Shown here: positions 10,780 to 24,474 of the stretch, piece after piece
How the letters are laid out: every line of letters begins with the position of its first letter
Position numbering within the stretch: the first letter of the stretch is position 1
Assembly (NCBI GenBank): GCA_024741835.1
Contig: JAENRP010000158.1
Coordinates: 35,394 to 99,393, forward strand
Direction: 5' to 3'
Origin: Diplocarpon mali
Lineage: Eukaryota; Ascomycota; Leotiomycetes; Helotiales; Drepanopezizaceae
Length of the DNA stretch: 64,000 nt
Made by a program: the position numbers and the translations under genes
Notes under the pieces: model-generated
Seen by the model: only the letters and a program-made list of their open reading frames with translations
The model's database searches: none
Told to the model about the DNA's origin: nothing

Positions 10780-13700
10780 TTTTATTTATATTTTTAGATT
10801 TATTTACTAACCTGTTTCGCATCTGGCTTATCATCTTCCAAATGACTATAATTATCTATACCGCTTTCTTAAGCCTTTAGCTAAGCTTATAGATTCTAAG
10901 GTGGTCCTAGCTTTATAGGATTAGCTTGATAAAAGTCGCGAATCTTATATAAGGATCCTGCAAAATTTAAAGCGCAATACTAACTTAAATCGAGGTTATA
11001 ACTAATCTATTTGACCTAATACTCTAGTTTCCCTTAAGATAGGCGTATACTTAGTATCTTAGACACTTTATACTCTTTCTATCCTACGATCTTTTCTATA
11101 GTAGGCCAGGGTTATTCCTGACTTAGTAAAGGGTTCTGCAGATCCTTAAATAGTAGTTCTAGCGCGAAGATATTATATATTATAAAACCTATAGGCAGCT
11201 TGATCTAATATAAATTGCCTACCTTCTTAAGAACCTTAAAAGGGCCATCCTATTAATTGGCCAATTTCTAGCTAAGGCGGTAGTTCTTAAGATTTTTTAT
11301 CAAGAGGTAGACTATATCTTTAGGTTTCTAATCAATCTCCCTTTAGTATTGATTTATAAACTTACGCATTTTCTCCTAAGCGCGTTTTATATTACCTTTT
11401 ACTACTTCCTAGGCTAAGTGCATCCTCTCTACTACTAGCCTAGCCTCTGCTTAGTTTAATCTCTCTTATAGACTAGACAGTTTTAAAGAGATCTAGTCCC
11501 AACTTATCTAAGGTGCAACTCTATACTTAAGCTAATATAGGGTTATACTAATAGAAGCGTAAGAGAGGATAGATTGCATATAATCCATTAATAGAATCAG
11601 CTTACTCCAATTATCTTAATAGTAATTAATAAAAGGCCTTAGCCTTAAATCAATATACTTATTTATAATCTCCGTTTGGCCGTCAGTCTCCTTATAGTAT
11701 ACTATAGAGAGTTTAATCTTAATACTAATAATACAGCAGAACTCTCTTTAAAATAAGGAGACGAATTAGGGGCCTCGGTCTAAGGTAATTATCTCTAAAG
11801 TATAGCCGAATTGATAAATCCATTAAATAAACAGTTGGGCAGTTCCTTAAGCATTAATATCTTTTTAATAAGGAATCGTAACGGCGCTCTTATTAAATCG
11901 GTTTATAAAAACTAGGATTTAATTAAAGCTATGCTTATTAGGAGGAAAATCCTTAAAATCTATATACAAGTGCTGCATAGGATAGTTAGGAATAAGGAGG
12001 GGCTATAGGAGACTTAGTTACTTAATTGTCTTCGAATGTAAGAATTGATAAGGTCTGCAGTTCATAACGAATCTTTTATAGTCCGAACCTATCCTAACCT
12101 AATAGTACTTAAGAGCGAGTAGCTAATAGGTCTTTAAGCTATTAAGGTACGCGCTTAAAGGTTGGTTATAAGCTTCTTAGATTAAACGAATGCATAAGGG
12201 AGTATTATAATATATATAGAAATGCTCCTTAAAGCAAAGCAATCCGTCTTTTAAGAAGTAGTTCTTAAGGAGGTCGGCGCGAATCTCTTTAAAGGATTTG
12301 CGATTATCTTAATAAAGCTTCTTAATCAAATTAAAGGAATCCTTAAATCGATTTAAGGTCGAATTAAGAGTATCGGTTGATATTAGGACTAAGGTGCCTT
12401 CGGCAGATTCGGTAAGAAATTTATTAGCTAGTTCGGTATTAATTTAAGTATCTAATTAGGTAGGAGAAAGCAAAACTTAAGATCAGCTATCTAGCTTCAC
12501 TTATTTATAAACTAGCATATCCTACTCTTAGCGGCTAAGAATATCAGCCTTCCGGTTGTCTTTGCTAGAAGTATATATGATTCGAAAATTGAAGTTAAAT
12601 AAAAATTCCATCTATTAGCACTATTTCGCAGTTAGAACCTTAGTAGTTATAAAGTACTTAAGGGAGCAGTGATTTGAGTAAATATCAACTTGCTCTTTAA
12701 GTGATATAAGCTCTGGTCTCTATTTATAGTAGGATTTAATAATAGCAAAGAGTTCCTTATTATATATTTCCTAATTAGGTTCGTAACCTAAGAGTATATA
12801 CGAATAGAAGCCGATAGGGTACTATTGCTTATTAGAGTGTTATTAAGAAAGTACTCCAGCGATAATACTATTAGAAGCATTAGTTTCCAGCTTCGTAAGC
12901 AAGTTAAGGTTAAAATAGTAAATCCGCTAAATTGATAGCAACTACTTACGAAGCTCTTTAAAAGCAATTTAATACTCTTCTATCTAATTCTAAAGCACTA
13001 TTAATTAGGTTAGAATAGAAAGGGGTTTGGCAATTAGCCTAAAGCTGCGAATGAATTATTAGTAGAACCTATAAAATCCTAAGTAGGACTTCACTTTAGT
13101 AATAGTTTTTAAGTACTTCTAATTGCGCAGTAGTTCGACCTTTTTAAGGTCTAATTCGATCTTAATTATTATTAAAACGTATTTGAGATATTGAGTTTAA
13201 ATAATATGAAACTCGCACTTCTTAATATCTGCTTAAAGGCTAGCCTTTAAGAGTTGTTTTAGCACCTTTTTAATATGACCTTAGTACTCCTTAACGTTCT
13301 TAAAGTAAATTAAAATATTATCTAAGTATACTATGTAAAAATTATCTAAGTAATTCAAAAGAATATTATTTATATACTGCTAGTAAGTACTAGGTCTATT
13401 ACAGAGGCCGAATAGGAGAACCTTGCATTTGTAGGATCTGTACCTTGTTTGAAAGGTGGTATATTCCTTTAATTCGGGGTCTATTTGTATTCGATTGAAA
13501 GCAGCCCGAATATCCAGTTTTATAAAAATTTTAGCTTTAGATACTCGCTTTAAAAGCTCGTCTATCCTTAGAATCAGGTAAGCGTCTTTCTAAGTTAGTG
13601 CATTTAGCTTCTAGTAGTCTATGCAAAATCAGAGGCTACCGTCAGCCTTCTTTACAAATAGCATTAGCAAAGCAAAGGGGCTAGTACTTGTCTTAATAAA

Positions 13701-16120
13701 GCCTTTATCTAAATTCTTAAGTAAGTACTCTTTTATAACCTTAAGCTCCTTAGTAGATTGATAGTAGAAGGGCGAATAGGCATTAGGCAAGGGCCCTTCT
13801 AGCTATATCTTATAATCGTAGTACTAATAGGGAGGGAGGGTATCTGCATCCCTTTTTAAAAAGGCTTATCTTAGCGATTAATACTATTTTAAGAGTTGAT
13901 TATTAATTAGCTTCTTAATATTGGGATTCTCTAGCTTATATCTTTCCTTTAGAATCCTATCTACTTTATAAATACTAGTTTAAAAGAACTCAGTCTCCTT
14001 GCACTTTATATTATAATAAAAGGCGTTAGCGCTGATTTTGCAAATAGGAACTGCAGCTTTAGGGCATTTGCGAATAGGGTTAGAATATAGTCGATTCGTA
14101 TTAGACTGTTTTCCTAGGTCTGGCTTAGTCATAGGCAAGGGCGCTGGCCTAGTAATAGCAATAGGGATCTTGCGCCTAGCTAAGACTACTAAATTGATGC
14201 TAGACTGTCTTCTATTAATCTATTAAGCTTTATCTATAACCATTTCCTATTCTTTATAATTAATATTAGCTTAATAATTAGATCAGATCTGAAGTCCTTT
14301 AGAAGGAGGAAGACAAATGACAATTTCCTTTGCAAATCAGGGAGATAAGGGGTAATACAAAGGCTATATAAATTGGTTTTCCTTTAAATTAAGTTTAAGT
14401 CGGAATTAGCGTATCTATTTAATTCTAATAATAGCATTGCGCTAGCTAAGGTTAAGAATAACCTAAGGGCAGTTGTAAATATGCCTTCTATTAATTATTA
14501 AGTAAAAGTATATATAGTATATAGCTTATGCGCAAATAGTATTCTAAAATCCATAGATAGGAATAGGGGCTAAAAGAGGAAGAATTTTAAAGCTAATCGC
14601 TTTTAAAAGATATATAGAAAGAGAATGATTTAAAAATAAGTAACTAAAGGCTTTAGTATCTGCTAAAGCTAATAATAATACTCTAAGTCCATTTATACTA
14701 ATAGTATAAGAGGTTAGGAATTGCTTCCTTCCTATTAAAGAGTTAAGATCTAGCTTTAATAAGTCGCACTTTCGTAAGCTTAAGTAAGAGTCTTTTCCTA
14801 AGCCTCTTTGTTTTCCTAATCTTCTTCTATTTCAACCCTATTTTTAATTAAGTCTAAAGTCGGATTAGCTTCCTTTATATCTTTTAAGGTATTGATCTTA
14901 CTTACAAAAGGAAACTCGGTCTTATAGTAACCAGTTTTGCTATAAGTCTAGTAAGTAGCTTACTTAAGGGGCAAAGCAAGAGAACTAGCCTTAGCTAGCA
15001 TATCTTAGCGAAAAGGGGTAGTTAGCTTTAAGGCTGGCGTCCTAGAAACTCAGGTGGTACTTCTAGCGCTTGGACCGCAAGCGGTCTTATTAAAAAGCGA
15101 ACCGGATATCTTCTAATATAATACTAAGGTCGCCTTGCTTTTAATCAAAGGGTTAAGGAGTTAATTACTTCGACGTTTGGCATTAAAGGCATTTAATTAG
15201 TTAACTATAATAGTATAGTCCTTCTCTTAAGAGGCCTTAGCTAAGGCGCAAGCAGCTTTAAGCTAAGGGGTAATCTTATTCTATATAAAGAAGAATCACT
15301 TAAATCTTAAGACCTTTCCTTAAATCGCAGTAGATTAGAATTAAGCTTGAAACTAAGGGAAAGTTTCTTTAAAATAACCGGCTTCCCTTATATAAAGGTA
15401 GTAGAAAGTAGATTAGAATAGGTCTACCTTTTAGCTAGTTAAAAAGTAACTGCTTAGCAGTTCTACTATTTCTTGATAGTTTTAAAAGAGGTTAGTCTCT
15501 AAGAGGTACTAGGGTTTGAGGTACGTTTAGGCTTATCTTATAGTAAATCCCTAAATAAGGGCTTAATAAGCTCGCTTATTTAGGTATAAGTCCGCATTAA
15601 CTTATAATTAATCTTAGACTAAAGCTAACTACTACTTATATATTAGAGAGGTCCTATTATTAAAGGGGGTGATCTTTTCAATTAGCTGAATTTTCATCTA
15701 TTTTATATCTATATCGACTTTTAAAAGAGGCTAGGTCTTATTTTATTAAAGGTAGGTGGATTCTCGCTTAGTAGTCTAATATATGCGCTAAGCCGTTTCT
15801 TAGCTTTAATAAGCTAGGGTCTTTAAGCTAAAGATAGCCTAGGCAATCCTGCTAATCTCGCTTTATAATTATTAATTAGATTGATCTTAGTATTATAAGG
15901 ATTCCTCTAAACCTAAGACTATTCCTTATAAGACGTTTGGGTTTAAAAAGTCTTAATCATCTTAATTAGCTCAACTATAGCATTATAGTCTCTTGCCCTT
16001 GGCGGCAGAGGAAGGTCCGCCCCTAGGGGCTAGGGTAAGGGTACTCCTTATAAAAGCTAGTTCCTCGAACGAACCAGGTACATTTTATATTTACTAACTT
16101 CCGGCTAATAAGGAATTCAT
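10780..16120 (-). pseudogene. C1 gag-pol with chromodomain-like tail, RIP-decayed
   Basis: The minus strand reads gag from ATG at 16118-16120 (MNSLLAGS, then NVPGSFEELAF), the protease region (about 14200-14800), RT (about 13150-13850; FVKKADGSL-FCIDY-KLNALT), RNase H (about 12600-13100) and integrase (about 11250-12250; YIDFKDFPPNKH, DRGPQFVSLF, YYKETDGQTEIINKYID). After integrase, KEYKVSKILSIR-GKLEYQVK (about 10950-11090) looks like a worn chromodomain, which places the element among the chromoviruses. The RT box reads YLDN (13317-13328), so one aspartate is lost. Many stops sit at former Gln and Trp codons. The exact C-terminus near the T-rich run at 10740-10800 is uncertain. Confidence 0.9.
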
Positions 16121-16429
16121 TTTACCGATTTTGGTTTCAGTAGTAATTCAGTCAAAAAAGGGGTTCTATAGAAAAAGGGTTCTAATAGCGTAGTGCTCTC
16201 CTAACTTCTGCCTATAGTACTTCTACAAAAGGAGTGGTTAAGAAAATCCGGCTAATGAAAGCGTTCTTTAATTATACTAGTTAATAAGCTATACTTAAGC
16301 TCTTAGTTTATCTAAGAGATCTTTAAGATCTTGACTCTATCGAAAGTCGAAATAACCGCAAATCGATTTTCAAAAGGGGTAGGATATTATTAAAAGCCGT
16401 CCTTAGCAAAGAAGAACTTCTTCGTTTAA

Positions 16430-16745
16430 TATAATAATATAGAACCGCCAAAGTGCAAGATTAAGTATAAGAGTAAGAAGTGGTGCAAAAGGCGTATTTT
16501 ATAAGTCTAATACAAAGGAAATGAAGAAGTTAAAGAGCCCTCCTTATAAGAGAGCCCTTCTCCCTTATATATATCAGCAGCTCAAGGCTCTTTGCCCGTT
16601 TATATAATATTATATAAGAATATCCTTTTACACCTTCGAGGTCGATTCGAAATAACCCTATATCGAATTGAGATTGCAAAACCTTAAAACGCTATAAACG
16701 CCGTACTCCTGGGTAATTGCATCAGTTGGGGGTGCAGCCGTTATA
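16430..16745 (-). repeat. C1 5' LTR (right end)
   Basis: 316 bp, partner of 9170-9485, followed by the target duplication GTAAC. The outer end reads GCCGTTATA, a decayed form of CTATTACA. Confidence 0.92.
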
Positions 16746-16928
16746 GTAACCCTGCTAACGCTATAATAAAAGCCAATCCAAATCAGGCCCTTTAGCAACT
16801 GGTAGACACTAATTCGATAACTATTAGAAAGGAGGGATAGGTACAAAGGCCTATTAGGGCACAACCAGACCTAAGAAGGTCCTAGATTGACGATATCCGA
16901 TATTTTGATTGCGAGCTATTAGCAATTT
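16746..16928 (+). pseudogene. Fragment D, C-terminal continuation
   Basis: After the duplicated GTAAC the frame of D resumes: PANAIIKANPNQAL, QLVDTNSITIR, EGxVQRP. This corresponds to the end of the RNase H domain and the usual C-terminus of this copia lineage. The segment ends at 16928, where Copia-1B inserted with duplication AATTT (16924-16928 and 24120-24124). The coding part probably ends around 16840-16864; the rest is a 3' flank. Confidence 0.8.
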
Positions 16929-17100
16929 TGTTGCGCCATAAGGAGCCTCAGGCACTGAGGCATCTGAGGACTGGCTTATGTAATGTACCCCTGAAGTGGC
17001 CATAGAGCACTTTTATAAAGGGAGCTCAGGTATATAGTTAAAGTAGAATTTTACAAGCTTCTACTACTATTGAGAATCTACCTCTAAATATAGTATAATA
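16929..17100 (+). repeat. Copia-1B 5' LTR
   Basis: 172 bp from TGTTGCGCC to TATAATA. The primer site gttatcagcac follows at 17101-17111. Confidence 0.92.
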
Positions 17101-17337
17101 GTTATCAGCACTATTCGCAACTCTTAGAAGCAAACAATCAAAAATCTACTATATTTAAAGACTTCTTAAAGAGGTTTCACTACTATTTTCATCCATTCTC
17201 CCTTACCTATATATATTATATGACCTAACTCGACGTTCTAACGCTCCTAGCTAACTAATACCATACTTCTTACCATTCTAGTTAATATAAGCGAATACTA
17301 GTAAAAAGAAGCTTAGGAGCTTAGCTCTAGTGGAGTT

Positions 17338-20300
17338 ATGCTCTAGGATAGGAAGTCATAGCGTATTTGGTACGCTAAGCTAGAGTTTCAAGCTGAATTT
17401 CTACGCCTTTAGAAGCATATAAAGAAGCTAAGACAGGTTAATAACCCTAAACTGTATACTATAGAGACGGGAAACTAAGCTCTGCTCTATAAAAACAAAG
17501 CTCTATATTTGCTAGATCTAGAAATAGAACTGCTATAGCTTAAAAAAATTGTAAAAGGATAGGATTAGAGAGTATTGCAAAGCTACTATAAGTTATACTA
17601 ATAGTAAGAAGCTACCGATTAATAAACGCCAGCTCTACCACTACTTACGAAGATAATAGCTAAAGATATAGAGCTAGAGTACAAAATGGCAGTAATATAA
17701 TATAATCTTATAATAGAAATATAGAAAAGGAATAAGAGCTCTTATACTTAATTATACTATTAGATTACTAAGACAGTATACCCTACGTTACTTTAAGTAG
17801 TGCAATATAACTGCAAGGAAGCAGGGAAACTATTAATTCAATAGATCGTGGAGCACTTGCGCAAGGAACTAGCCCCCTCTAAGGTTAGCATAATAGAGTC
17901 AATTTAAGAAGACTATAATACTAAGCTTTTTAAAACAAGGAGTAGTAAAGTAGACCCGAAGACCTGGCTTACTAGCTTTAAAGAGATCTATTAAGAAGCT
18001 CGAACTTATAGAATCCTAAAGGTTCAAGGCTCTTTCGCAATTATAAAGTTTCTATAGTCGGTTTACCGCTAGGCTCTTATATAGTCTTAGCAGATCTAAG
18101 CAAAGCTTATTAAAGATAATAAGCTAGGTCTGGAGTATAAAAAAGATATAGTCTATTATATCAATTGGTTCTTAAGCTTAATAGAGCGAAGTTTCGCAAG
18201 CTCCTTATTAAAGGCAACCCTTAGAGTATACGCCTCGCTTAAAGGAGTAGGCGATTATACTAATCTAGGAGCATTAAGTAAAGGTAAGGCGAAGAAGACT
18301 CTTAAGAGGAGCGTTAAAAAGTGCCCTTGCCCTTAGGTTAAAAATCACTTTTAGAATCTAAAGGAGTGTAATAGGCTGAAATACGCCTTAACTAATACTA
18401 AGGAAGGTACACTTTAAAACCTCCCTAGCTATAATAAGGTTAAAAGAATATATAAAAACCTTACTTCTTTAAAATGGAAAGAGCTTTATATTAAGCTCTC
18501 CTATATTAAATAAGCTCTTATAGATCAATTTAAGGAAAGAACATCTGCCAAAGCTTTAGAAAGCAGCAAATCCAAGATCATCGCCGCCCTTTTAGATCTA
18601 GCTCTCTTTAAAGACTTTACCTTAGGAATATACTCTACCCTTAGAGCTCCTTATGCTCTTTCGAATACAACCCTATTTAATAACTGCGCTGCAACACACC
18701 TTATTAATCGAAAGGAGCTTCTAATTCCTAGATCATTAAAAATCGCATATCCTTAGGACTATATAGAAGTAGGGAGCTCGAGTCTGCTAATAAGAAGGAA
18801 GGGTATATATCTGATAAAAGGGGTTCTTGCTAATAAAGGAGACTTAGAGCTTAGGAACGTAGCGCTCGTAGATAGGTTCAATATTAATATTATCTTAAAG
18901 CCTCTTTTAAAGAAGGCTAGGATATAGTATATAAGCTTAGACGTAACGCTCTAAAGGGATATAGCAGATAATAATATAATTATAAAGCAGCTAAAGCATA
19001 GGTCAAACGTTATAGTATTTGAATATAAGCCTATTAACTTTTATAACGCTCCTAACTCGCTATACTATGCTTAATTAACCTACTTAGCCTTCCTTACTTT
19101 ATAATAGCGTCTGTGAAGCTAATATAAACCCTTAAGGAGCAGCGTATTCCTAAGAGCTAAGAACAATTCGGCAAATATTTAGCACCTTCGATCAGGCTAT
19201 TTAAAAGCGGAGGCGCTTAAGAAGCTTATACTAAATGTAAAGGGGGTAAAAATCAAAGGGAAGCTATAAATCAATTGTAAAGCTTACGCTTAAGCAAAAG
19301 CTAAGCAAAAGCCTTTTAAAAGAGAGTTAGATTTCAAGGCTCTAAGACCGTTCTTTAAGTGCTCCTAAGACCTATTTAACTATAGTATATTAAGCCTTTC
19401 CTTAAAAAGCTGGCTTCTTCTAATTAAGGATGAATTTAATAGGAAGTTATTTAGATATACTCTACTCTATAAGTCCCTAATGCTAGTTTTAAGAGCTCTT
19501 TAATCTTTTAAAGTATAGGTAAAGCGCTATTATAGCCTCTCCTTATATATTCTAAAGAGCAATAATAATACCTTAGTATTTCTTCTATAAGGAGTATCGA
19601 AATATAAAGAGTAATGCGAAGCTAAAGGCATAAAGGTAGAAGTCACTCTATCTTATACTTATAAATCAAATAGAGCTTTTAAGAAAGCAAGAGCAGAGAT
19701 TATTAAAAAGGTACTTATTATACTAATCTCTACTAACCTCTTAAAGCACCTATGGCCTAAAGCCGTACTAGCTGTAATATACCTTTATAATATCAGCCTA
19801 TTAAAGCGCAAGAGATGGAAGAGTCCAAATGAAGTGCTTTAGCTTTAGTTTAAATAATACTTCAAGTAGTATAATCCGCAGATTACTATAAAGCTTACTA
19901 CTAATTTAAGACTAGAATAAAAGGGTATAAAAGCGTATAAAGCGCGCGCGTACCTATTAGCAAAGGAGAGGGAAGCTCTAAAGAATAAGAGAGCTTTTAA
20001 AACTATACTATAAGGGCATATTAAATACCTAGTTAGTTACTACGCTACTAATATATATAGGATCTAAGTGCCTAAGCTTTAAAAGGTTATAATCTCTTAA
20101 AACGTTAAGTTCGATAAGTCCAAATTCTACTCTAAGGAGTATAAAAAGGTAGCTGGCCATCTGCTCTTAATTATTAAGAAGATTATACAAATGATTAAAA
20201 AGGAAGAGGAGGAAGCTTAAGACGCTAAGTTAATTATCAAAAACGTAAAGGGAGCTTTAGATAAGCAGCCTATAGATAACCTAATAAGGGGTAAGCCTAT

Positions 20301-22635
20301 TAATCTTTTACTAATAGAAGCTCTAAGCTCAGATTTATCAAGGGCTCTTATCCCTTATAAGGCTACTTATAGCATTTCTACTCTAGCTACTTAAGAGCAG
20401 CTGCTTAGTAGTAAAGGGTTAAACGCTCTAAGATAACTATTAATAGTTAGAAGGAGCATCGAAAGCGATATTATAAATGCTAGTTCCGCTAAGAAGCGCA
20501 ATACCAGGCCTCTAGTTACTATACAGACTAAGCAATTGTAAGGGTAGGAGCAGGCCCTTCAATTACTAAAAGCTTTACTATAGGCAATTGGTAAAGAAGT
20601 ACGCCAGCTCTTATTAAAAGCACCGATCGATCGAAAGCTATACCAGGATATAGAAGCTCTTAAGGATAATACTAAAAGAGGGAGTTCTTTAAAACTAATA
20701 AAGGCTTAGCCTAAAGTACTTAATATAAGGGCCTTCTAAAAACGCAAGAAGCCTAATAAGGAGTAGGAAATAGTACCTATACTGCTCTATAAGTCGAAAA
20801 GGAAAAGAGGAAGCAGGAATGCTATATATGCAATATACGTTAAAGATCTCCTATTAGCTCTTAAAGAACTTAAAACATATCAATTAGAGCAAGTAAATAG
20901 CTTTATATCGACTTTCTAGCTAAGTTAAGAGCTTATAAGAACTGATAGAGAAGAGTATAAAGCGGTATACTGCGTTATAGCCGCAGCGACTTAATCTAAA
21001 AGCTCTAAAGGAAACTCTACCCTTCCAATTCCACCTTAAGATAAGCTTCCTAAAGCGCCAACTTATTAGAAGGAGCTTGCAAATCACCCTTTTAGAAAGC
21101 AATTTAAAAAGGGAGCTAGAACTAAGATTAAGAACTTAAAAACACGCAATTACTAAAGAGTGATCGATAAAAGCAAGGCTACTATAAGGCCTATACTACT
21201 AAAGTAGGTCTTTAACTATAAGCTAAACTCCTCTAGGGAGATTAGCCGCTTTAGGTCAAGAATTATAATAAGAGGAGATCTTTAAGAGGAAGCTTCTATT
21301 TTCTTTACCTATACTATAACGCTTATATTAAGATCTTTTAAGGTTATAATAGCAATAGCCGCTAAATTCGATATAAAGCTCCGATAGTTCGACATTATCA
21401 ATACCTTTATAAATGCTAAGAAAGACCCTTAGAGCGCGCTAGTTATTTGCTTCTTACTAAATAGTTAAAAGTAAAAAGATAAGGTAATAGAGCTCGATCG
21501 CGCCTTATACAGCCTTTAAGACTCCTTAGCGCTTTAGTACAAGGATTTCACCAGTACTCTTAAGTCTCTGAAGCTTACCCCTCTTAATAAGGAGCCTTAT
21601 ATATTCGTTAATAAGGATAGGACTATATTTATAGCCTTCTATATTGATAATATATAAGTAATATACCACTCCTCCTATATAGAAGAAGCTTAGAAGACTA
21701 TAGAAGGACTGCGCAAAGCATACAAATTAACAGCTATAGGAGATATTAAGTAGTTCTTAAGGGTAAGAGTCTCTTAAGATAGGAAGCAAGGTACAATTAC
21801 TCTACTTTATAATACTTATATTAAGAAGATAGCAAAGAGGTTCAGCCTTAATATAAGGCATTTCCTTAGTACGCTGCTCCCTTACTTCAAACTTAAAAAG
21901 AACTACGAAACAGCTTCCTACTTAAGAATTAAGGAGTTCCAGGAAAAAGTAGGCTCTGCCTTATATATAGCTATTATACTACGCCTAGATATAGCTTTTG
22001 CAATCACCTAGCTATCTCATTTCTATATAAACCTAAGCTCTAAATACCTTAAAGCTATTAATTAAATAATTCGCTACCTTTTTAATATACGCTTCCTAGG
22101 AATCACTTATAGTCGATTTAATAGATTAAATAACCTAATAGTATTATCAAATGCTTCTTTTACAAATAATCCAAAGATAAAGCGCTTCTTTTATAGTTTT
22201 ATTATATTCCTATTTAAAGGAGCAATCGTTTAAAAGGCCTTAAAGCAACCGACAGTTACTACTTCTATTATAAAGGCTAAGCTCCTAAGAGTAGCGCATA
22301 TAACAAAAGAGATAATAGCTTTAAAAAGGTTCTTTAAAGAAATACAGCTTAAGGTAAAAGCTCTATAATCCATATTTTACAATAATCAATAGATAATACA
22401 GCTTATTATAAGAGACTCTTAAAGGATTTCTACAAAGCTCTAACACATTAATATATATAATATATAGCTATAATAGGAGCACTAAAAAGGGAGCTTTTAA
22501 ATAGCCTATCTCCCTATTAAGGATATATACGCTAATAGCCTTACTAAAAACCTTCCTTAATAAAAGTTCAAGAGCTTTATTAAGCTTTTGAACCTCTAAG
22601 ACGCAAGAGGTCTAGTCGAAAAGCTAGCATTTTAA
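17338..22635 (+). pseudogene. Copia-1B gag-pol, heavily stopped
   Basis: The single frame runs from ATG 17338 to TAA 22633, collinear with 1035-6332. The zinc-knuckle-like CPCP-VKNHF, protease (LFNNCAATHLIN), integrase, RT and RNase H blocks are all recognisable. The RT box reads YIDN (21640-21651), so one of the two aspartates survives here while copy A has lost both. Open stretches above 60 codons are absent in the sense frame. Confidence 0.9.
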
Positions 22636-22797
22636 ATGCTCCATAATCCTTTCACATCTCCTTTATAATAGCAAGTAAGAAGAAAGCGCAAAACAAGGTT
22701 CAATTTTCCTTATACTAATATATAAGGAGGCCTAAAACCAACTCCCTTAAATAATCAAAACCTCTAATAGCTTTACGAATAATATAAGGGCACATTC

Positions 22798-23530
22798 CTA
22801 TTAAGAAGCAACCGACTCCTCCGATGGCATAGCCCTAAGAGCCGCCTGGGGAGCAACGCTAGGAGTAATAATAGGAGCAGCCGCAAGAGCCTTAAAAGCC
22901 TCTGCAAGGCGGGCGATAAGGCCAAGAGGTGCTATAATCGGCAGCAGCAAGAGCTTCTGACCGACTGGTTTTAAGAAGCTATTAGCTATAGTATAAGAAA
23001 GCTTATAATTAATATACCCTTTAATAATACCACTTCCTTTATCTCTTTCTAGCGCGCCTTCTAAAGCTCCTCTCTCACCTTCCTCTTAATAGTAGCAAGG
23101 CCCTAAACTGCTTATTAGTAGCAAACCACCTAAAGGGAGCTTAAGAATATACTGCAAAGTCACTATCGTTCTCCTCTAATAAGAATATATAATCTTCCTA
23201 CGCCTTTAAAGCACTAATAGGAAGCTCCTAGCACGCATAGCCTCCCTTTGTATAATAAAAGCAGTATACTCCTACTATACTATTAAAGCATACGCCAGCC
23301 GACTTCCTAGCTAAGAAGCTCCAAACGCACCCCTTATATAGTATATTCCTTATTAGCCCTTACTCCAGCTTGCGATAGAAGGAGGAAGCTATAAAGGGGA
23401 CTGCTGGTATTCTAAGAACTATAGCCTAAGGGGTAGCAGAAAGGGGAGGAGGCGCGCTCCCTCTTAAGGGTATTACTATATCAAACGTCTTAAGCGCATT
23501 ATTATCCTCTTACTATCTACCGCGCTAAGA
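22798..23530 (-). pseudogene. Copia-1B opposite-strand ORF
   Basis: Same minus-strand frame as 6494-7220. The tail reads LPIIAPLGLIARLAEAF and AAAPIITPSVAPQAAL. Relative to copy A it has one extra codon and three extra codons in that tail, both in frame. The cysteine cluster region is worn. The shared terminal TAG at 22798-22800 fits a true stop. Confidence 0.45.
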
Positions 23531-23945
23531 AGCTCTAAGCTATATTTAAGTATAACAACTTTACTATAAGTCTTTAGCAAGAGTAAAGGAGCATAATTAA
23601 AAAGCTTATAGTAGTAGCCCTAGTAGAGCGCTCCTTAAAGTTATTATTGCTATTCTCTATTTTAAAGTAATTATTTAAAGAAGTATAAAGAAGGAAAGCT
23701 TTATAAGGGAAAAACACATACTTTTATAGGCGCGCTGCCTTTATTAACTTTCCTTTATCACCTGATTTAGCTTCTATTCTATAGAGGAAGCACTTAAAAC
23801 GCGCTCTCTCTTTCATTTATTACAACTTTATTAAGCAATTTTCATTATTCTAAAAGCTAAGGAGTATAATAAAGGAGTCTTATATACTAGATCTAGCGCT
23901 AGTTATAGCTAAGCTTAGCTTAAGAGCTACTTCTTACCTAAGGGG

Positions 23946-24119
23946 TATATTGTGCTATAAGGAGCCTTAGGCACTAAAGCATCTAAGGACTAGCTTATAT
24001 AATATACCCCTAAAGTGGCCATAGAGCACTTCTATAAAGGGAGCTTAGGTATACAGTTAGAGTAGAATTTTACAAGCTTCTGCCACCACTGAGAATCCAC
24101 CTCTAAATACAGCACGACA
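23946..24119 (+). repeat. Copia-1B 3' LTR
   Basis: 174 bp from TATATTGTGC (decayed TGTATTGCGC) to CAGCACGACA, then AATTT. Confidence 0.92.
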
Positions 24120-24474
24120 AATTTTTTTATTTATTTTTTATTTTACTACGAGATATATTCCTACACTTGCTATTACTACCTTTTTTTTTATCTTTTCTTG
24201 CTATATTCCTACATTTGCTATTACTACCTTCTTTTTATCTTTTCTTACTTACCTACGCGTACTTGCATTTTTTTTATCACTTAAGCAGTACTAGAGAAGG
24301 AGGTTATAGTAAAGTAGCGATTATTATATTGCTAAAGATAACGATCTACTAACGATTCCACCCTTAATAAGCACCTATCCTAAGTACTAGGATTTCTAGG
24401 GCGTAGATCCCTAAACCCCTAAGGCCCAGAAGCCTCACTACCCGAAGCAGCAGCCAAGTTGGCCCGCTCCTCTT
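24120..24474. other. 355-bp relic between Copia-1B and C2, with a 48-bp tandem repeat
   Basis: No gene is seen. The left part is T-rich and holds two copies of a 48-bp unit beginning tatattcctac (24154-24201 and 24202-24249). The right part (24360-24474) is GC-richer and little mutated. By position it is the sequence that once followed fragment D, either the D 3' end or host DNA. The bases ctctt (24470-24474) would be the C2 target site. Confidence 0.6.

Larger units (their letters stand above)
9170..16745 (-). mobile_element. Gypsy-C1: complete chromodomain gypsy retrotransposon, minus strand
   Basis: 7,576 bp with two 316-bp LTRs and a 5-bp duplication GTAAC (9165-9169 and 16746-16750). 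It is inserted in the RNase H end of fragment D. gag-pol reads on the minus strand. A polypurine tract borders the left (3') LTR. An opposite-strand ORF lies between the pol end and that LTR. It is the least decayed of the three C copies. No primer site matching a known tRNA end was recognised next to the right LTR. Confidence 0.95.
16929..24119 (+). mobile_element. Copia-1B: second full-length copy of Copia-1, more decayed
   Basis: 7,191 bp in the same order and orientation as Copia-1A, with target duplication AATTT on both sides. Alignment by eye shows the two copies collinear throughout. Copy B carries many more TpA positions where A has CpA or TpG, so it has had more rounds of RIP or is older. 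Confidence 0.95.

Noticed and set aside
24167..24352. Plus-strand frame rich in Leu, Phe and Tyr
   Set aside because: Low-complexity translation of a T-rich tandem repeat.
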